Assembly: GCF_042453785.1 (NCBI RefSeq)
Contig: NC_091668.1
Location: 29,327,501-29,391,500 of the forward strand
DNA: 64,000 bases
DNA from: Malus domestica
Taxonomy: Eukaryota > Streptophyta > Magnoliopsida > Rosales > Rosaceae
Reading direction: 5' to 3'
The notes below the pieces were generated by a model, which made no database searches, was not told where the DNA came from, and saw only the letters and a list, made by a program, of their open reading frames with translations. Within the stretch, counting starts at the first letter, position 1. Every line of letters starts with the position of its first letter. The position numbers and the translations under genes were made by a program. Positions 11,023 to 22,455 of this stretch are shown piece after piece.

Positions 11023-12596
11023 TCACACTCTCTTCGGCTTCTTTGCACCTCCTTTCTTATCTGATTCTGCAGCCTTCTTCTTTTCCTTCCTCTCCCGCTT
11101 CTTTAAAGCCGTCATGTGAGCCTTTAGGATGGTTGCATAAGAGGATTGAAAGCGCTGGTGTTCCTTTGGCCCAACCTTTCCAATTGAATTCCAATTAAAA
11201 ATGTCAGCCAACTACAATTGACATATAAAACCAGAAACAAGAATATCATGTTCTGGCTCTATGCTTTAGTTAGCATGTGTGTGCTGTTTTGTATAATTGT
11301 ATGTTTTTATTATGTTTCTCATCAAATGAAGTAGAGCACGGCTAGTTATAACTTATAAGTACAAAAACAAAGCAATTAGCAGTCAACGCGTAAACGATAT
11401 AAAGATTTTTGTGAAGGAGGAAGAGTAATTAACACTTTAAGTAAGCACTTTCGGTACAATGATATTGCATGTGCAAAATAGGTTTTACCATTTGTTTCAC
11501 TGTTGTTAACATCAACTCAACTCACACTACTGTAAAAGAAGCAAAGTTGGCAAGACAATGACATGTGAAATCCACGGTTAACTACTACTGAAACGATTTC
11601 CCTGCCCAAGAACCTAATTATACTGAACATCTGATGACATTTTACTATGGTACATAAAACTAAACCAAAACCCGCAAAGGCTTAGACACACACACACAAA
11701 CACAGAAGAAGAATCTAAGGGCGAATTGTCTCAGTTTTAAATCACATAGTGGTTCATATTTCATGAAATTACTTTCATTTAGTAAGGTCATAAATTGAAA
11801 TATTTGGAAAAAAACATAAGACCAAGTAATAGATGTCAAGGGGCAGAAACACATACCGAAGTAGAAATTGTCTTATTCCCAAGTGTTGCACGGATAAGGC
11901 ATCGGTAATCAATTTCTTCACCGGCAGTTTTCATTTTATTCCTCTGCACCTTAGACTTCATGGATGCTGAAATACATACAAGATTGAAAAGTACTTTACA
12001 CATTGTAATAAAATAACCCAAATACGCACGAATTACACTAACAAAAGAAAAAAGTAAACCCATTGAAAGAAAACAGAAGGAAACTTGTGCACATACATCG
12101 TTTGAAGGTAACCCAGACGGAACCCTTCTCGGTGCTTTTCTCAAACATGCTAGTGAGTTCGTTAAGAAATGGATCAGGTTGTAAAAGAACCTACAATAAG
12201 AAGTAAAATAAATCGTATCAGAATAATCTCCTCAGTCCAAATACAAGACATAACTACATCAAAAAGGAATCAACCCAACAAAATAGCATCAGGCAGGGCA
12301 AGCACATTCATCACCATTGCAAATTTCACAAACAAATTATGGTTTCTGCATATGGGATCCGTTAACTCGATCAAGATTAACAATTTTATGAGGATTCAAA
12401 TGAAAACGAACCAACAAAAGCACAATTATCATAAAAATTGTCTAAGTAAATCACTCCAAGCACAAAGCAAAGCAGGAAAATTGAAGGAAACCCATGTGAG
12501 TGAATCCGTGAAATCTATATCAGATGCGTACATGTATGTTTGCATAGAATCGAAGCAATAGAGAGGGAGAAGGAGAAATTGAAAATACGATACCAT
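11023..12596 (-). CDS. SRP14: Signal recognition particle 14 kDa protein (4 coding exons, 119 aa)
   Basis: Minus-strand exons are 12596-12594 (ATG only), 12190-12097, 11966-11857 and 11175-11023. All introns are GT-AG and total coding length is 360 nt including the stop. The product begins MVLLQPDPFLNELTSMFEKS and contains the plant SRP14 signatures GSVWVTFKRS, KSKVQRNKM, YRCLIRAT and KEHQRFQSSYATILKAHMTA. It ends in a Lys-rich tail typical of plants. SRP14 pairs with SRP9 on the Alu domain of SRP RNA and slows translation until the ribosome docks at the ER; it is cytosolic. Length fits the plant family (about 120 aa). The start codon stands alone in exon 1. No defect is visible, so I expect a working housekeeping gene. 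Confidence 0.93.
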
Positions 12597-12655
12597 TGTT
12601 TGATTGCGACGAGGCTTTTCCCTCTTCGATGCGATCCGGGGACGGACGGATGCTT

Positions 12656-12810
12656 AAACCCTAGAAATCGAATCTGTGTTTTGTTTGGGGATTTTACGAT
12701 CGGAGGAGTTCATGAATTCTCTGAGGAGCTGTGAACACGTAGGAGTAAGAAGCTGCTTGACCGTTTGTCGAATTACCCTTATAACCCTGCAAAGCCGGTT
12801 TTAATGGGCT
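12656..12810. promoter_or_regulatory. Telo-box-like and site-II-like motifs upstream of SRP14
   Basis: AAACCCTAG at 12,656-12,664 and TGGGCT at 12,805-12,810 (plus GGCCCAAAG near 12,838) resemble the telo-box and TGGGCY site II elements common in plant translation-related genes. They lie 60-245 bases upstream of the start codon on the minus strand. Motifs this short are weak evidence. Confidence 0.35.
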
Positions 12811-12839
12811 TGTCTAGCGCAATTGTAATGTTTTCTTGG

Positions 12840-13635
12840 CCCAAAGCTAGTTTGCTTTGGGGAGATTAAGCTTGCGATCCAAGATTAAAGAAATTAACAT
12901 AAGCTTATCAAAATACATTGTCATCGATCCATAGAATTTTGTGTTCAAGATAGACTAAAATATAGTAAAAATGGTCTTTGTAAAAAAAATTAATAAAATA
13001 TAAGATCTTTTAATCATCAAATTGTATAAAACAGATGGTCGTATTTAGTAAAAAAACATTTGCTTCTTTTTATTTACTAAACAATCTTAATTTTAATAGA
13101 TTTTTCCAATAATGATTTTTAGAAAGTGATTTATAATGTGAAAAAGGAATCTTTTATAAAATTTAAGTTCCACTAACAGTCAATAATACTTTTGTTGTTG
13201 TGGTTAATATCCATTTAGGGATGTACTGTGTAAATCTAGAAGTAGATTCGAATAAGATTTGGGATATCTAATCCCTTTATGACTTGTATTGCTTGTGAGG
13301 AAAGAAAAAACCCACTTGATTATTATAAATAAAAGTACAAGACCAAGGGAGAGTGCAATTTACAACCACTGAGCTCTCTCTTTTATCTCTCTTGTCGTCC
13401 CTCCCTACCCTTATCATACAGATTTTCCTTCAACACGTTATTATCACAAATTGTATCTCTAAGGGGAAGATCGAATCAAGAACGGTGTTCAAGAAATCGC
13501 TATCCAAGTATCTTCCAAACTTTATATTTGTTAAAGTTTTATAAGCCTTTATGCATGTTAACCATGCCATGAAGCATGAATCCTAATTTCAATTTCGAAC
13601 TTATTTCTTGCTATGTTTCGATGGATTATTGTGAT
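12840..13635. other. AT-rich spacer, possible LTR remnant
   Basis: No gene seen. Around 13,318-13,460 a TATA-like ATTATAAATAAAAG is followed by a CT-rich leader and CAACACGTTATTATCAC, which resembles the end of a plant retrotransposon LTR. I found no matching partner, so this stays tentative. Confidence 0.3.
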
Positions 13636-14130
13636 TCCATTGAGTTGGCTTGGAATCCTACTTCGTGCATGGTTCCGTTTATTTGGTCTAGAACCTTATA
13701 TAGTTTGGATTCCATTGAGTTAGTCTGGAATCCTACTTTGTACATGGTTCAGTTGAGTTGGTCCGAAACCCTATATTCATTCTTTGGATCCCCTTGAGTT
13801 GGTCTTGAATCCTGTTTCGTGCATGGTTCCGTTGAGTTGGTCTGGAAACGCTATATTCTTTGTATTCCATCAAGTTAGTTTGGAATCTTACTCCGTGCAT
13901 GGTTCTATTGAGTTGGTCTGGAACCCTACATTCTTTGGATTTCATTGAGTTGGTCTAGAATCCTACTACGTGCATGGTTTCGTTGAGTTGGTCTGAAACC
14001 CTGTATTCTTTGGATTCTATTAAGTTGGTCTGGAATCCTTCATGTATAGTTTCGTTGAGTTGGTTCGGAACCCTATATTCTTTGGATTCCATTGTGGTGG
14101 CCTAGAATCCTACTTCGTCATGGTTCCATT
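13636..14130 (+). repeat. 75-bp minisatellite, about 6.5 units
   Basis: Each unit has two related halves: ATTGAGTTGGTCTGGAATCC followed by a TACTTCGTGCATGG phrase, then CCGTTGAGTTGGTCTGGAAC followed by a CCTATATTCTTTGG phrase. Because 75 is divisible by three, short open frames run through the array on both strands, but stops accumulate and no domain is recognisable. Units are 75-79 bp with about 10-20 percent divergence by eye. Confidence 0.85.
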
Positions 14131-14226
14131 GCTAGAGTGTAATGAATTATGCACGTTGAGTTTCATTTAGTGGTTCTGGAACTCGATGTTTTCCTGCTAG
14201 TTAATGCCATGAAAATTTTTGGAAGT

Positions 14227-14746
14227 TGTTGATGCACAAAATTAGTGAGGACTTTGATACAACAAAAAATGTTAAGTTTGTGACCTTCGCTAGATTGTTC
14301 CGGTCACTAGTGTGGATAAGAATGCAAATGAATAAAGATAGGGAAGGAAACACAAGATGTACATGGTTCACCCAGATTGGCTACGTCCACGGAGTAGAGG
14401 AGTTCTCATTAATTGTGAAGGGTTTACACAAGTACATAGATTCAAGCTTTCCTTTAGTGAGTACTAGTGAATGATTTAGTACAAATGACATTAGGAAATA
14501 TTGTGAGAGAATGATCTCCTTTTATAGAAGAGAGTTTCTAGCTTTGTTTTGATATTGACACGTGTCGTGTCGTGTTGTGATTGGCTTTTGATGTTGACAC
14601 GTGTCATGCTATGATTGGCTTCTGATGTTAACACGTGTCTCGTTGTTATTGGCCTCCTGGTTGGAGGGAAACTCTTCTGGGTCCTTGACGATATAACTTT
14701 GACCGGTGCTCAGTAGTTTCAGGATTGGTCAAGTATGGTACAAACA
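14227..14746 (-). mobile_element. Solo LTR of the Tat-type gypsy family
   Basis: Read on the minus strand this is a full 520-bp LTR of the same family as the complete element at 28,048-42,560, starting TGTTTGTACCATACTTGACC and ending GCATCAACA. It keeps the triplicated ACACGTGTC boxes. The flanks are GAAGT on both sides, a perfect 5-bp target duplication, so it is a true solo LTR formed by LTR-LTR recombination. Confidence 0.9.
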
Positions 14747-15229
14747 GAAGTCATTGCAGATACAAGATTATTTTTTTATGCTTAACAAAATGGAAAATTA
14801 CGATTGACTTGATCCCTCACAAGGTATGTAGGTAGTCTTATCTGCATCCATATAATAAAATAAAATAAAATGTTACTACATTATTGAACTAATGGTTTTT
14901 TTATTCATGTTCAGGGCGTGACAAATAACACCACCATATCGAACTAAAATGGGTCTGTAAATAAGGTTAGGAATCTATGTCAGTTATGTTCCACCTTCAA
15001 CTATTTGCTACTTAGAACCCTTGATAGGTGATCTCTTTACATACCGTTAGGGGAGAGAAGGAACACCAACATTCGTGATGAACGACGCGAATTCACGTGG
15101 TCAATCCCTGTGTCTCATGTCGATCCCTGTATCGCACACTATCAAACTGGTGCGACACATTCTAAATCTTTAGAACGTAGCTCAAAACATGCTACACACT
15201 TTTACTGATCTAGCAAGAGTGAGGAGAAC
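14747..15229. other. Spacer with short transposon scraps
   Basis: The phrase GATTGACTTGATCCCTCACA followed by AGGTATGTAGGTAG near 14,800 recurs in diverged form at 61,572-61,605, so both are pieces of the same retrotransposon-like family. No gene seen. Confidence 0.4.
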
Positions 15230-15460
15230 ACATATACATGTTGCAAATGTGCTAGCAAGGATTGATGTACCAATAGGGCATCAAAGCAGCATGCTGCCCC
15301 CACTTGTATTACAGTGAGGTCGGCCTCACCTAATGGGCGTGCTCATGCATTAATGGTTAGCCAATCAGTTGCCCATGCTCGAAAAAAGGTAGACCAGTCG
15401 GTCCGAAGGATTCATACCCTCGAAAGATGATGAATATGACAAAACCGATTCCTAGTTTTG
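15230..15460 (+). pseudogene. Ty1/copia pol hinge fragment
   Basis: Conceptual translation gives VANVLARIDVPIGHQ and, after stops and a frameshift, KKGRPVGPKDSYPRK. This matches the region between integrase and reverse transcriptase in copia elements (the RGRPxGSKDxxPRK signature). It is short, with multiple stops and no adjoining domains. Confidence 0.5.
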
Positions 15461-15812
15461 TAGCTACCACTTCTGTTTCAATGCATGAGGTTATTGTGGA
15501 TTATGGTAGTTTCATGAAAGAGACATAACCGCCTCGCGATAATCAATAAATCCACTATGCATGTTTGGAAGCACTTTGGAAAAGAAATGAGATAATCGGC
15601 AACAATGCACTTGCATATACTGTATCTACTGATCTTGCAAAGAGCTGACAAAGAACCAAGTTTCATAAACGAATGTTAGCATATATAAAACGGATTGACC
15701 TAAATGAAAAGATTATTACAAGTTGCTAGCTAAGTTATTAATAGAATGCGTTCAACCAGTCATGTTATCACACATCATAGACGCACTGTGTAACTTTGTA
15801 AGAGACAAATTC

Positions 15813-18808
15813 TCAATCTCGTCGACTTTTTTCAGATTTACAGTGGCTAAAAACCGCAAGTTCATCACCTCGAACAATGGCTATGGCCTGTGAAAAATTC
15901 CACAAGTTATGCATTAGTAGCAGCGTATAGAAATAGAACAGCATTTGACAATAAAATGAGGACAGCGTTTGATTCAGTTCATTACGAAGACACTGAATTA
16001 CCTCACTTATACAAAGTTTGTGATCTGAATCAACTTTTAGGCAGCGCAACGCTGCGCGAGCCATATACTGGACCATCCTAGCATCACCAGCAGTTTCCGT
16101 CAATCTGCAGTCCATCAGTTTACCAAAGTCACCATTTTCTAGAAGTGGCAGTGCCTGTTTTGCAAGTGAAAAATCTTTCATTAGGCTACAAATTTCTACT
16201 TCATAACCAAAAGAAAAAGACTATCGTTTTCCTTGACGATTAAATCTACGTCCTAGCCAATTAGTAGCCTGTTTCAGAGTTTATTGTCAAATCAGAAACA
16301 TGTTACGGAATACAGTTCTGAAGATGCACTTCCAGTTAAATGAAGCAATTGTCCTTGAAGTTTTCCAGTCACATTTGAGCTAGAATGACCGGCTTTAGGT
16401 TGGAGATACGAGAGATCTTACCCATTCAATCATGGACTGGTCCTTCCCTTGGTCGTGAACCGGACTTACAGACTTTCCAGTAATAAGCTCCAGTAGGAAT
16501 TTTCCATAATCTTGCACATCGCCAAAATGGCGCTTGTCATATCTAGTTTAAAATATCAAACAGCAGCTATATGAGAATATGAATTAGAACATTCTTTACA
16601 GTTCTATCCTATTAAATTAAATGCTTGTGCAGGTTATGAGGCATAATTACGAAGTTCTCTTACTTGGCTATCGAATCTTTAGTCAGAGGGGAATCCTTAA
16701 GCCACTCAGCAGATATGAAGTTGCAGAGCTTGAAGAGCAGTAGTCAAAACCAAGTACTCAGTTATAGGCAATAAGTCGAAGAGCATGATGAGTAGTAAAA
16801 AAATCAGTTGTGTTCGTTACTAACTCATCCAATTATGTAATCATTGTAAAACCATTTTTAAGAGATCAACAAAGTTGAATTCGTTGTACAAATTCTATCG
16901 AACTTCCTTTTTTTTTTATAATTATATTGGCTCATAACTTGGCATTGTTTCTGTTCCCGTATGCATATGAAGTATCAGGATGTACTTACCATTGCGGAGT
17001 AACCATGAGAAAGAGCAACGTTGAAAGCACGAACATTTTTGTGAACAATAGATCCATCAACACACTCCTCATGGAGATAGCGCAAGCTTCGGCCTATTTC
17101 CAGAGCGATAGACCACCTCACTCCCCACCCCAGTTTCTCGGCCAGCTCATCACCTACAAACTGATAGAGGTCAGTTTGAATATTCTATTATGTGCAAGAA
17201 CAAAACTGAAAACAATGTAGTCTGTTATGGAAGCCGAAAAGGAGAAGAACATCAAGCGGCTCATAATAATAGAAGGGCTTGCAGTACAACCGGAGATTCA
17301 ATCAACTAAAAAAGATGAACGTGCGTGTGTGTGTGCGTGTTTCGAGTTCATTAACAAAGTACTTGTAAACCAAGACTTTCGAAAACTAGGATGCATCAGT
17401 TAGAGAAGTAGCCGTTCTTACATTGCAAGTTCGCGTCAACGGTACCCAAACAAGGGAAGTCATAAAGCAAGAATGGAGAAACGCCAGTGCTGCAGTACCC
17501 AACAAGGTTCGAGATGTTGCGGTGGCTCACCCGGGAAAGGATCTGTAGGATTGACCAGAAGCCCTTCTTTGTTTTCTGTAAAGACTTGACTAAAACAGGT
17601 GTTTCTTGTAATAGCCCCTGAAGAACTGCTATGTCATCCACAACTCCTGTAATGTTATCATCAGCAAAGCCATTCGTTATCACTTCAAGTTCGTTGTAAG
17701 AAAACGCTCGAGGAAAACCACTTCTCCAAGACAGAGGATAGCAACAAGGATTCTGAGGATATGGTGCGGGTGCACTTTTATTTCTTAACTCGTAAGCACT
17801 GAAATCTTTTCTATGCTCTTCCCGAGGATGCTCTTCAAGAGCTGCTGAATCATAATTTAGCTCAGGATTGCTCAGGCAAATCTCAGCAGGCTGTGTATCA
17901 TTCGATAGCATCAAGCTAGCAAAATCTTTTTCCTTCACTACTGCAATGTTGCACGTTACATGTCCTCGTAGATAAACTTTCGATTTCTTAAAGTGACTGA
18001 AAACCGAAAAAAAATAAATTTAGAAGAAAAATAGTGGGAGAAGAGAAGAACACCGGGGTACTATATATGAACCCGTAACATACCTGTCTAATACAATCCA
18101 ACGGGTATTAAGCTTCTGTGATTCCTTAATTGCCAGTGTCGCTGGACAAAACCCGGCTGCAAGCTTAAACACCAACCTCACCTGCGCATAACAGTAAACC
18201 ATAGTTTTTTAGCATGGGAACATATTCAAAACATTTGACAAAACTGACATGTAAAAAGATAAATAAGAAGAAAAAACAGAAACCTCATTCTTTGAGCAGT
18301 GACTATATATAGGCTGAAGGCTGGTCCGGTATTGTCCTTTTTTTCGCTGGATTTCTTCTTCAAGATCGACAGGATGCACTTCCTCGTGGTCAATGAATAC
18401 TGATCTCTCCCCTGCAGAACATATGGTATATAGTAGGCATATATATATAGTATAGTAAGTAGCAAAGAAAGCAACACATGTATAAGATGTATATACGTAG
18501 CAAACATGGGCGTAGCCAAGTTTCGAATCCCCCACCGTAATTTTGATTAGGTTATTAAATTATCATTCGAACAAAAGAAACTTACATATTCCAGAGGCGC
18601 GGAGACCCGTGAGCAACTTAAACGGAAAGCAAGAGTTCTTCTTGGCATGGTGATCAGTGAAAAATCCTAAAACAAGGAAGGTGTCACCGGGTTTAACGAT
18701 ATGTTTGAGAGCCCATTCGACGGCTTCCACACTTCCTTTAGTCCTATTTGCATCGACAGCGACTATCACGGCCTCTCTTTGGGATGACTGCAACTGCAAA
18801 CCAGCCAT
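15813..18808 (-). CDS. USP-domain receptor-like cytoplasmic pseudokinase (9 exons, 533 aa)
   Basis: Minus-strand exons are 18808-18586, 18411-18284, 18181-18084, 17996-17422, 17153-16990, 16728-16664, 16542-16422, 16154-16002 and 15887-15813. All introns are GT-AG and the joined frame is 1,602 nt. Residues about 14-170 form a universal stress protein (adenine nucleotide alpha-hydrolase) domain (EAVIVAVDANRTKGSVEAVE). A linker precedes a protein-kinase fold from about 245 (FSYNELEVITNGFADDN). The beta-3 lysine is kept (VLVKSL, about K287). The glycine loop is degenerate, HRD reads HKN at 379-381 and DFG is absent, so catalysis is unlikely. This fits the plant 'inactive protein kinase SELMODRAFT_444075-like' group, though relatives are usually longer (about 650-750 aa). 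No transmembrane segment was seen. The start was set at the ATG at 18,808. Confidence 0.82.
17277..17299 (+). repeat. 23-bp exact match to the eS30 coding exon, inside a kinase intron
   Basis: The 23 bases here (starting GCTTGCAGTACAACCGG) are identical to 21,327-21,349 in exon 2 of the ribosomal protein eS30 gene (the LQYNRRF codons). They lie in the intron between exons 4 and 5 of the USP-pseudokinase gene. Three of the four bases before the match also agree. Confidence 0.85.
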
Positions 18809-18829
18809 CTCCCTCTCTCTTTCCACTGT

Positions 18830-20007
18830 GTTTATTTACTGTTTAGGAGAGGTTTTCCTTGTGATCATCAGAGGATTTTGGTGTTGCTCTGCATCTTTTT
18901 ATTATCAGATTTGTTGGGTTTGTTTGTTCCTGACTTAGACAACTCCGTCATCGACAAGATGAACAGTCGAACGAGGTTGGTTGACGTTAGTTATTATCGT
19001 TGGCAATGAGGCTATCTGCATCAGCTTCTAAATTTTGTTTCATTGTTTGGAATGAAGGGAATAATTTTTCTTCGCCCTATTTTCTTCTTATTTATCGTAA
19101 GGTCGGCTGGCTCTCTTGTTTTTGGTTGTCGTGAGTTTTGTTTGACATTACCTTACTGCTAGCTGCTAAAATACATTGTTCAATACAGATAAGAACCCAT
19201 TATTTGGTCTCCCAATCGTAGAAAATACGAGAACCCATTATTTGGATTAAACATAAGCTATGAGACAGACATATAAATGGATCATTTTATACACGATCGA
19301 ATTTATATTTAATTAATACACTATTATCAATGAAAATGTTCAAAAAAGAATACAAAAGAAAAAACAACCTTTGCGTGACAGGAAATGATTTTTCGTCACG
19401 CAATATCTTTTTGTCTAAAATAAAAACAAAACTCTTGCATATGACAAGGGCAATTGTTGCAGGAGGAATATTTGCAGGACGAAATTTTGTTTTGGAAGTG
19501 CAAGACCGAAAAAAATTTGCAACAAAATAGACTTTTGACGTCATTTTTTGCGCGACACATGGATGACTAGTGCGACAGTATATTTCGCATCCTCGGAAAT
19601 AGTTAGGAGCGACATTAATCGTAAAAGTTCTTTGCCCGACGAAGTGGATACTTTAGGCGTCGAAACGTTCATAACTCAAAGGTTCACTTGTTTCGGAATA
19701 AATCCCGGATCCGAACAACTCCGTCCTCATTTTATCTTCTTCCTCCTTTTTTGTGCACTCTCCTTCAAATTCCAAAACATATTTTTCTCTCATCATCGAC
19801 GATTGAAGGTCTCCACTTTAAATCTCTCCTTCTCTCACTATTAAAAACAAATTTTCATTTTATTATAATAATTATAGTTTGAATGTTCAAATGTGGGTCA
19901 AATATTATGGGTTAGCGAATTTATGCAAATTTTGTTGCCGAGTAGTTAGGGATAAATTCCAGACTCATATTCCATAGTATGTGCTAGGTTGGATTCTTAG
20001 TGTTGGT
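18830..20007. other. Intergenic, no recognised gene
   Basis: A short inverted pair TTGCGTGAC...GTCACGCAA lies at about 19,371-19,403, and CG-dinucleotide-rich phrases such as GCGCGACAC and GGCGTCGAAACG (19,548-19,670) suggest an old DNA transposon. No frame carries a recognisable domain. Confidence 0.4.
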
Positions 20008-20800
20008 TAGGGATGGACAACGGTTATGGTGTGCAGGTAATTGCGGTTATTTACTTATACATAAAACAGTTTACCCGTTGGGTAATTGCCTAAACGGTTA
20101 TACTCATACCCATAATCATTTATAAATGGTTAATCATACTCATAATCGCGTACCCCTTGAACCATAACTATTTAATACCCGTTTACCCATTTACTCTTTT
20201 TTAACCTTTTTTTTAACCATTTACCTTTTTTTCACCCATCTACATGTTTTTTAACTTGAAAATTTAAACAAAAAATCATTATTTTATTTTTTTTGATAAT
20301 TAAATACTGTTATAGATACATTCATCATACATTTCCGTATTTTAATTTTTTTAAGTCTTTATATCATTCTAATAATTGAAATAATAGTTTACCGACTATA
20401 TTTTTAATTGTTACCAATGAAGGTAATATAATATTTGCTAAGTATTATTGGGTTACGAAAACTGTTTAGAAGACAATATTCTTGGGTTATGAAAACTGTT
20501 TAGAAGACAATATTCTTGAGTTATTTAACCCAGAATGTAAAGTATTAACATAATTAGCTACAGAAACCATGCACTATAGTTAATAACATTGATCTAAGTT
20601 TTGTCTAATAGAGAATATGGTTTGTGTTAATTTTACATATATAAAATAAACGGGTAAATGGTTACCCGTTTATAACCGCGGTTTATACTCATAACTATTC
20701 ATTTAAATTTCACGAGTAAACGGTTATATCCATAATCATGAAGTTTAAATAGGCGGGTAACTGTGGTTGCCCATAACTGCGGGTATTTTCCCCATCTCTA
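20008..20800. mobile_element. Non-autonomous hAT-like element (about 793 bp)
   Basis: The ends TAGGGATGGACAACGGTTAT and its inverted counterpart (right end reads ...TTTTCCCCATCTCTA) form imperfect terminal inverted repeats of the TAGGGATGG type common in plant hAT elements. Subterminal TAACCG/GGTTAT and ACCCGTTTACCC motifs are repeated in both orientations on each side. Flanks GTGTTGGT and GTGCTCAT match at 5 of 8 positions, possibly an eroded 8-bp duplication. No transposase. Confidence 0.6.
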
Positions 20801-20971
20801 GTGCTCATGAATCACATGATGTGGCTAAAGGAGGCTAAAATGCCTACGTGAATCCTTCTGACCTCTGAAAAGATGGATTGTCGTGATAAAAGCACTAGCT
20901 GATCCTTTTTAAAAATTAAAAAAAAAATGCAATTTTTGTTTTTTTTGTTTTGGGATGCTACAAGGGTGTAA

Positions 20972-21643
<672 letters not shown>

Positions 21644-22255
21644 GGTTGCTCTTTGGGGAGTTTTTGCTGTTTTCTTATGAGGCTTTAGTTTCATTTGAAA
21701 TGTTTATTTTTTTGCCAGATTATGGTTTGACATTATCTATTGGTTCTGTTTCGTTGTTCTAAAGCATGTTTTTGATGTCCTGATTGGGAAATGCTTACTA
21801 ATATCGGCTAGTTTTCAGTCTTTGACTACATGATTGTTCGATGTAGTTCTTAATTTAATTTCTGATCTGCTCATGCCGCGTTGTTACATTGTTAGGATTG
21901 AATAGAATCAAAGATAGATGCTGCCTTTATATGAGCATACTGAAGTCACTGGTAGTCTCAAATACTAGACGGGTACAAGTTTAAGGAGCTGTTTGATTTT
22001 CAGATATCTAGATGTAAGTGGTATGATTTTTATTTAAACGAGGAAGCTTTTCGAACTCTACATTTTTTGTTTCTGCCAATGGCAACGTTGCTCTCCTCTT
22101 AACAACATTCTCATTCTTTCACTCCTTTTTCATAGGCCTTCACCTTGAGTGACTATTCTTCGTTCTGAGGTGTCATCTCTTTCATATCCACAGCTCCACC
22201 TCTTGGATCTAGAGGTGTTGGACTTCTCTTTCTCTGAGTTCTGTTTTTCATTTAA
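21644..22255. other. eS30 3' flank
   Basis: T-rich 3' untranslated and downstream sequence. No further gene or repeat recognised. Confidence 0.5.
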
Positions 22256-22269
22256 TAGAAGAAAATGGA

Positions 22270-22441
22270 AAGAGATCGCACTTGGTGTGATGGCAAGTGC
22301 CTTCGCCCATGAGCGGTAGGTCTCGGGTTCGAGACTTGGGAGCAGCCTCTCCATAAAATGGGGGTAAGGCTAGCCGACATTCACCTCTCCCAGACCCTGC
22401 GTAAAACGGGAGCCTTGTGCACTGGGTACGACCTTTTTTTT
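22270..22441 (+). mobile_element. tRNA-derived SINE with 14-bp target duplication
   Basis: The 172-bp element carries an internal polymerase III promoter: a box A-like TGGTGTGATGGCAAGTG near the 5' end and a box B-like GGTTCGAGACTTGG about 40 bases on. It ends ACTGGGTACGACC followed by a T run. It is flanked by the perfect 14-bp repeat TAGAAGAAAATGGA at 22,256-22,269 and 22,442-22,455. All three features (A/B boxes, T tail, long variable target duplication) are those of a plant SINE. The phrase GGGTAAGGCTAGCCGACATT is typical of SINE bodies in eudicots. Confidence 0.9.
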
Positions 22442-22455
22442 TAGAAGAAAATGGA

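Noticed and set aside
12169-12561. 130-aa plus-strand frame opposite SRP14 intron 1
   Set aside because: It overlaps the intron and exon 2 of SRP14, lacks any domain and has intron-like composition.
13576-13945. Short repeat-encoded frames on both strands
   Set aside because: They are by-products of the 75-bp period of the minisatellite.
18809-18826. Six-residue N-terminal extension of the USP-kinase
   Set aside because: It depends on a GTG start; the first ATG with a USP-like N-terminus is at 18,808.
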